Made by a program: the position numbers and the translations under genes. The notes beneath the pieces were generated by a model that saw only the letters and a program-made list of their open reading frames with translations, had not been told where the DNA came from and made no database searches. A stretch of 8,875 bases of DNA. Source: Gemmatimonadota bacterium. GTDB taxonomy: Bacteria; Gemmatimonadota; Gemmatimonadetes; Gemmatimonadales; GWC2-71-9. The number at the start of each line of letters is the position of its first letter. Positions within the stretch are counted from its first letter, which is position 1. Positions 5,550 to 8,875 of the stretch are shown here, piece after piece. The DNA is taken from the NCBI GenBank assembly GCA_024640185.1, contig JAHEFN010000081.1:1-8875 (forward strand), in the 5' to 3' direction.

Positions 5550-8336
5550 TCAGTTCTCCGGCAGCAGCACCACCCGCGCCATCCGCTCCATCGCGAACAC
5601 CTCGACCGCCTGTCGCCGCACCGCCTCGGCGGTGATCCCATCGAGACGTGCCTGCCAGTCGACGATCGAGGTGAACGACTCACCGGTTTGCACCCGCCCC
5701 ACCAGGAGCTGGCTCCAGGCGGCATTGCTCTCGAGCTGCTGTTCGGTGACCCGACGCTGCTGCTCGATCGCGTTGTCGAGTTCCTCCGCCGAGGGACCCG
5801 CGGTCTGCAGGTGATGGATCGTGGCTGCCGCGGCGAGCCACATGCTGTCGGCCTGCTCGGGGGTCGAGGTGAAGATCACCGTGGCACTGTACCCGGCTCG
5901 CGGAAGGCTGGTGACCGACGCGCTGGCTTGGGCGCCATAGGTGCCACCCATCGCCTCGCGCAGCTGTTCGATCAACTCGGTCTGCAGGATCGAGGCGGCG
6001 ATCGTGGCGGTTGCCCGGGTCATGAGGTCGGTGGCCGGCGCCGGTCCGTTGAAGAGCAGGGCGGTGGTGCTCACCGGCTCCTGTCCCTTTCGCACGATCG
6101 TGGTGCTGCTGTCGGGAAGGAACGGTGGCGAGACGTCGCGCCACATCGGTGCCGCCCCGCCGGCCGGCAGGGCCGCAAGCCACCCGGTCACCAGGGGGCG
6201 GAAGGTGGCGAGGTCGATGTTGCCGACGAAGACGAAGGTGAAGCCACTCAGGTCGCGGAACCGATCGGCAAAGAGCTGGTAGGCACGGCGGGGCTCGAGC
6301 GACTCGAATCGCGCCATGTCGATCGGTCGCTCGCGCGAGGACCCTTGACCGAGGATCAGGGTGATGGTGTCGGAAAAGGCCGTCTGGGGTGCGCGGTCCC
6401 GGTTGGCGAACATTGGGGTAAGCCGAGCCAGGAAGCCGGCCACGGCACTCGAGTCGAACCGCGGCGCGGTGGCGTTGAGCCAGAGCAACTCGAAGAAGGT
6501 CTCGAGGTCCTCGGGGGTGGTGCGTCCCGAGAACCGTTCGTCGAGTCCGGTGAGCGAGGCACTGACGGAGGCGACCTTGCCGGCCAGCTTCTTGGCGAGG
6601 GCCGGGGGGTCGAAGGCCCCGACCCCGCTCTGGCCGACGGCGGCGCTGCCGAAGCCCGCCTGGAACTCGTCGTCCGGCGAGAGCAGGGAGGTGCCGCCGG
6701 GGCGGAAGGCGCTCATCACGATCTCGTCGGCCTTGAAGTCGGTCGGCTTGACCAACACCCGGATGCCGTTGCTGAGCCGCCACTCGGTGACGCCGACGGC
6801 GGCATGCTCCGTGGTCTCGACCACCCGCCCTGGCGTTGGTCGGTCGGCCACCAACGGCCCCTCGACGACCACATCGTCCCACGGCGCCACGGTGGCGGTG
6901 TCGGTCCGGGCCAGGATGGCGACCATCTCCGCTTCGGTGGGCAGTGCTTGCCCCTCGCGCTCGGGGGCCCGGAGGGCAATGAATCGGTCGTCGCCGGTGG
7001 CCATCTCGCGGACCAGGCCATTGACGTCATCCAGGGTGATCGTCGGGAGCAGCTCCATCGCCAGGGCATGGCGGTCGGCCGCCGAGACCGGGACGGCGCC
7101 GTCGATGAAGGCGGCGGCGTACCGGCCGACGAGCGCCGAGGAAGGGGTGTTGTCGGCCTCGCGGGCGGCGCGATCGCGACCCCGGAGCAGGTCGGCCTTG
7201 GCGCGTTCGAGTTCTCCCGCGCCAACCCCGTGGGCGGCGAGGCGACGGAGTTCGAGGAGGACGGCCTCGAAGGCCTCGGCCAACTGACCGTCCTTGGCGC
7301 TCGCCGTGAGGGCGAAGACCCCGATGTCACGCACCAGCGCGCTGGGGCCGAAGAAGGCGAACGAGAAGGGGGCGTTGGCGTCGCGGCTGACCGTCTCGAG
7401 TCGCTCGCCGGCGATGGTCGAGACCAAGGAGGCGACCAGCGCCTGTCGCTCGTCGGCCACCGTGCGGGACTGGACGCTGGGACGCCGGACCAGCAACTGC
7501 ACCGTCTCTCCGGTCAGTTCCGCGTCGGTCACCGAGGAGAAGCGCACGCCAGGCTGTTCGGGGACGGCGGCAATGATCCGCTCCCGCGCGGGGGACGGGT
7601 TGCTGAGCGTGCCGAAGCGTGAACGGATCAGCGCCTCGACCGAGTCGGCCGGGAAGTCGCCGACCGCCACCACGCCCATCAGGTCGGGGCGATACCAGTC
7701 GCGGTAGAAGCGCCGGAGCGGCCCCGGCTCCGCGTGGGCGATGATGGCGGTGTCGCCAATCGGCAGGCGGTCAGCGTAGCGCGATCCCCGGAAGAGCACC
7801 GGAAACTCTTGCTGGCGGACCCGCGACCCGGCCCCCAACCCGCTGCGCCATTCCGCCATCACCACGCCGCGCTCGCCGACGACCTGCAGCGAGTCGTTGA
7901 GCACCTCGCCCGCCCACTCGCGGAGGACGTCGAAGGCCAGGGTCACCAGTTCCGGCTTGTCGCTCGGCACCGGCAGGATGTAGACCGTCTCGTCGAACGA
8001 GGTGTAGGCGTTGAGGTCGGCACCAAAGCGCACCCCGATCGATTCGAGGATCTTGATCAAGTCGTTCTTGGCGTAGGAGGTGGTGCCGTTGAACGCCATG
8101 TGTTCGAGGAAATGGGCCAGCCCGCGCTGGTCGTCATCCTCGAGGATCGAGCCGGCCCGGACGATCAGCCGGAGTTCGATCCGGTCCTTCGGTTCGGTGT
8201 TCTCGCGGATCCAGTAGCGGAGGCCGTTGTCGAGCTGGCCGACCCTGACATCGGGGTCATGGGGGAGCGGGGTGGTCTGGGCGATGATCGGGGCGGTCAC
8301 GACCAGCGCGGCGAGGGCGAGGAGTGAGGATCTCAT
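5550..8336 (-). CDS. Exported M16-family zinc metalloprotease, PqqL-like
   Basis: The 928-residue product is a two-halved insulinase/pitrilysin-type protease. Residues 1-20 (MRSSLLALAALVVTAPIIAQ) form a Sec signal peptide, placing it in the periplasm. The active half holds the inverted zinc motif HFLEH (His75, Glu78, His79) and the third ligand candidate Glu155 in ERGVVMAEW, at the usual spacing of about 76 residues. GLAHFLEHMAFNGT and GADLNAYTSFDETVY closely resemble E. coli PqqL as I recall it, and the length is nearly the same (PqqL about 930). The second half starts near residue 515 (TEWRLSNGIRVLVKPTDF); it lacks HxxEH and ends with the conserved LREAMGGTYGAQA segment (792-804), typical of the substrate-clamping half. 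The pair should close as a clamshell around short unfolded peptides. Its substrate is unknown, and nothing here points to PQQ synthesis. It is divergent from polA. Confidence 0.95.
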   Translation of the reverse strand: MRSSLLALAALVVTAPIIAQTTPLPHDPDVRVGQLDNGLRYWIRENTEPKDRIELRLIVRAGSILEDDDQRGLAHFLEHMAFNGTTSYAKNDLIKILESIGVRFGADLNAYTSFDETVYILPVPSDKPELVTLAFDVLREWAGEVLNDSLQVVGERGVVMAEWRSGLGAGSRVRQQEFPVLFRGSRYADRLPIGDTAIIAHAEPGPLRRFYRDWYRPDLMGVVAVGDFPADSVEALIRSRFGTLSNPSPARERIIAAVPEQPGVRFSSVTDAELTGETVQLLVRRPSVQSRTVADERQALVASLVSTIAGERLETVSRDANAPFSFAFFGPSALVRDIGVFALTASAKDGQLAEAFEAVLLELRRLAAHGVGAGELERAKADLLRGRDRAAREADNTPSSALVGRYAAAFIDGAVPVSAADRHALAMELLPTITLDDVNGLVREMATGDDRFIALRAPEREGQALPTEAEMVAILARTDTATVAPWDDVVVEGPLVADRPTPGRVVETTEHAAVGVTEWRLSNGIRVLVKPTDFKADEIVMSAFRPGGTSLLSPDDEFQAGFGSAAVGQSGVGAFDPPALAKKLAGKVASVSASLTGLDERFSGRTTPEDLETFFELLWLNATAPRFDSSAVAGFLARLTPMFANRDRAPQTAFSDTITLILGQGSSRERPIDMARFESLEPRRAYQLFADRFRDLSGFTFVFVGNIDLATFRPLVTGWLAALPAGGAAPMWRDVSPPFLPDSSTTIVRKGQEPVSTTALLFNGPAPATDLMTRATATIAASILQTELIEQLREAMGGTYGAQASASVTSLPRAGYSATVIFTSTPEQADSMWLAAAATIHHLQTAGPSAEELDNAIEQQRRVTEQQLESNAAWSQLLVGRVQTGESFTSIVDWQARLDGITAEAVRRQAVEVFAMERMARVVLLPEN

Positions 8337-8343
8337 GACCGGA

Positions 8344-8349
8344 ATCCTA
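8344..8349 (-). promoter_or_regulatory. Possible -10 element of the M16 protease gene
   Basis: On the minus strand TAGGAT (4 of 6 matches to TATAAT) lies 7 bases before the ATG at 8336, which would place the transcription start at the start codon. The embedded AGGA, 8 bases from the ATG, could equally be a Shine-Dalgarno sequence, so this case is ambiguous. Confidence 0.35.
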
Positions 8350-8399
8350 GTCGCGGGGGACCGGGGAGCCCCCTCCAGCCCCCCGAGGGCCAGCGACTA
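8348..8399. repeat. Inverted repeat spanning the M16/polA divergent promoter region
   Basis: TAGTCGC (8348-8354) and GCGACTA (8393-8399) are perfect 7-base inverted repeats separated by 38 bases. Each carries the first two bases of the candidate -10 hexamer of the gene it faces, so both genes have the same GCGACTA entering their -10 position. The spacer is G/C-rich with several C- and G-runs. Confidence 0.5.
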
Positions 8400-8403
8400 A
8401 CTT
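8398..8403 (+). promoter_or_regulatory. Possible -10 element of polA, implying a leaderless mRNA
   Basis: TAACTT (TAnnnT pattern) lies 6 bases before the polA ATG at 8410, the spacing expected if transcription starts at the A of the ATG. The intervening CTCCCC contains no Shine-Dalgarno sequence. The match to TATAAT is only 3 of 6 and no -35 is clear. Confidence 0.35.
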
Positions 8404-8409
8404 CTCCCC

Positions 8410-8875
8410 ATGCCCCACACCCCCCCACGCCTCTTCCTCGTCGACGGCTACGCCCTGATCTACCGGGCCTTCTTTGCCCTGATTTCCAGGCCGCTGCGCA
8501 CCTCGAAGGGGGAGAACACCTCCGCCGCCTGGGGGGTGACCAACTTCCTGCTGCGGCTGCTGCAGCAGCACCGCCCCGACTACCTGGTCTGGGTCAACGA
8601 CGCCGGCGACTCGTTCCGGACCGAGGCCTACCCCGAGTACAAGTCGACTCGCGAGAAGCTCGACGATGAACTGCAGGCCGACTTCGACACCGCGGTCGAA
8701 CGGATCCGGGCCTTGCTGGCCGCCTTCCGGATCCCGCTGGTGGAGGTCGACGGTTACGAGGCCGATGACGTGATCGGCACCCTGGCGCTGAAGGGCGCCG
8801 GGCAGGGGCTGCAGAGCGTGATCGTGTCGGGCGACAAGGACTTCTACCAGTTGATCGGGCCCCGGGTGGCGCTGC
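8410..8875 (+). CDS. polA: DNA polymerase I, N-terminal 5'-3' exonuclease domain, cut by the window edge
   Basis: PolA fills gaps after Okazaki primer removal and in excision repair; its N-terminal domain is a flap-type 5'-3' nuclease. The 155 residues present show that domain's metal-binding and DNA-binding motifs: LFLVDGYALIYRAFFAL (8-24, Asp12), VWVNDAGDSFRTEAYPEYKSTR (60-81, Asp64), VEVDGYEADDVIGTLA (111-126, Asp119-Asp120) and VIVSGDKDFYQLI (137-149, Asp142 and Asp144). This set is complete so far, so nuclease activity is expected. The polymerase part lies beyond the right edge; a protein consisting only of the exonuclease domain cannot be excluded from this fragment. The ATG is placed only 9 codons before the first strand, as usual. 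No Shine-Dalgarno sequence is visible; a -10-like hexamer stands 6 bases before the start. The gene is divergent from the M16 protease gene with a 73-base gap. Confidence 0.95.
   Translation, partial: MPHTPPRLFLVDGYALIYRAFFALISRPLRTSKGENTSAAWGVTNFLLRLLQQHRPDYLVWVNDAGDSFRTEAYPEYKSTREKLDDELQADFDTAVERIRALLAAFRIPLVEVDGYEADDVIGTLALKGAGQGLQSVIVSGDKDFYQLIGPRVAL

Noticed and set aside
5484..7622. A 712-codon open reading frame on the plus strand, antisense to the M16 protease gene
   Set aside because: Its translation is low-complexity (Gly, Arg, Asp, Glu, His rich) with no domain, as expected opposite a GC-rich gene; the minus-strand frame encodes a complete, motif-bearing M16 protease.
8347..8571. 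Minus-strand 74-codon frame opposite the polA start
   Set aside because: It overlaps the conserved polA exonuclease motifs and encodes a Gly/Gln-rich sequence without motifs.

Overview
The window looks like chromosomal DNA from a GC-rich, Gram-negative-type bacterium, most likely a member of Gemmatimonadota. The assignment rests on three things: a lipoprotein ending in a GWxTD domain (a family typical of Gemmatimonadota, Acidobacteriota and Bacteroidota), the strong GC bias with long spurious antisense reading frames, and the gene style. The phylum is inferred; there is no rRNA or other decisive marker here. I see no mobile element, CRISPR array, tRNA, prophage or toxin-antitoxin pair, and all complete genes are intact.

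Layout. The left edge (1-177, minus) holds the first 59 codons of a proline-rich lipoprotein. A nested hairpin (202-268) separates it from a 249-residue secreted protein of unknown function (299-1048, minus). Upstream on the same strand is a complete type A RNase P RNA gene, rnpB (1135-1498, minus), whose 3' end abuts a perfect GC-rich hairpin. Divergent from rnpB is a regulator that joins a degenerate receiver-like domain to an AraC-type DNA-binding domain (1641-2489, plus). It converges on pyrE (2556-3104, minus), which lies 4 bases downstream of a soluble Hanks-type Ser/Thr kinase gene (3109-3996, minus), so the two probably form an operon.

The GWxTD lipoprotein (4076-5440, plus) diverges from the kinase. 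A 15-bp hairpin lies between it and the convergent PqqL-like M16 metalloprotease, 928 residues and exported (5550-8336, minus). The M16 gene is divergent from the 5' part of polA (8410 to the right edge, plus), which covers most of the 5'-3' exonuclease domain.

How the parts relate. The window mixes core functions (RNA processing, pyrimidine synthesis, DNA replication and repair) with envelope proteins (two lipoproteins, a secreted protein, a periplasmic protease) and signalling genes. Nothing shows a single shared pathway and no obvious new multi-gene system is visible. The most notable signals are at gene starts. The GWxTD, M16 and polA genes each have a TAnnnT hexamer 5-7 bases before the ATG, which suggests leaderless mRNAs. 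The M16/polA divergent promoter is partly symmetric. The RNase P RNA also carries GGC in place of the usual GGU in its presumed tRNA-CCA-binding loop.
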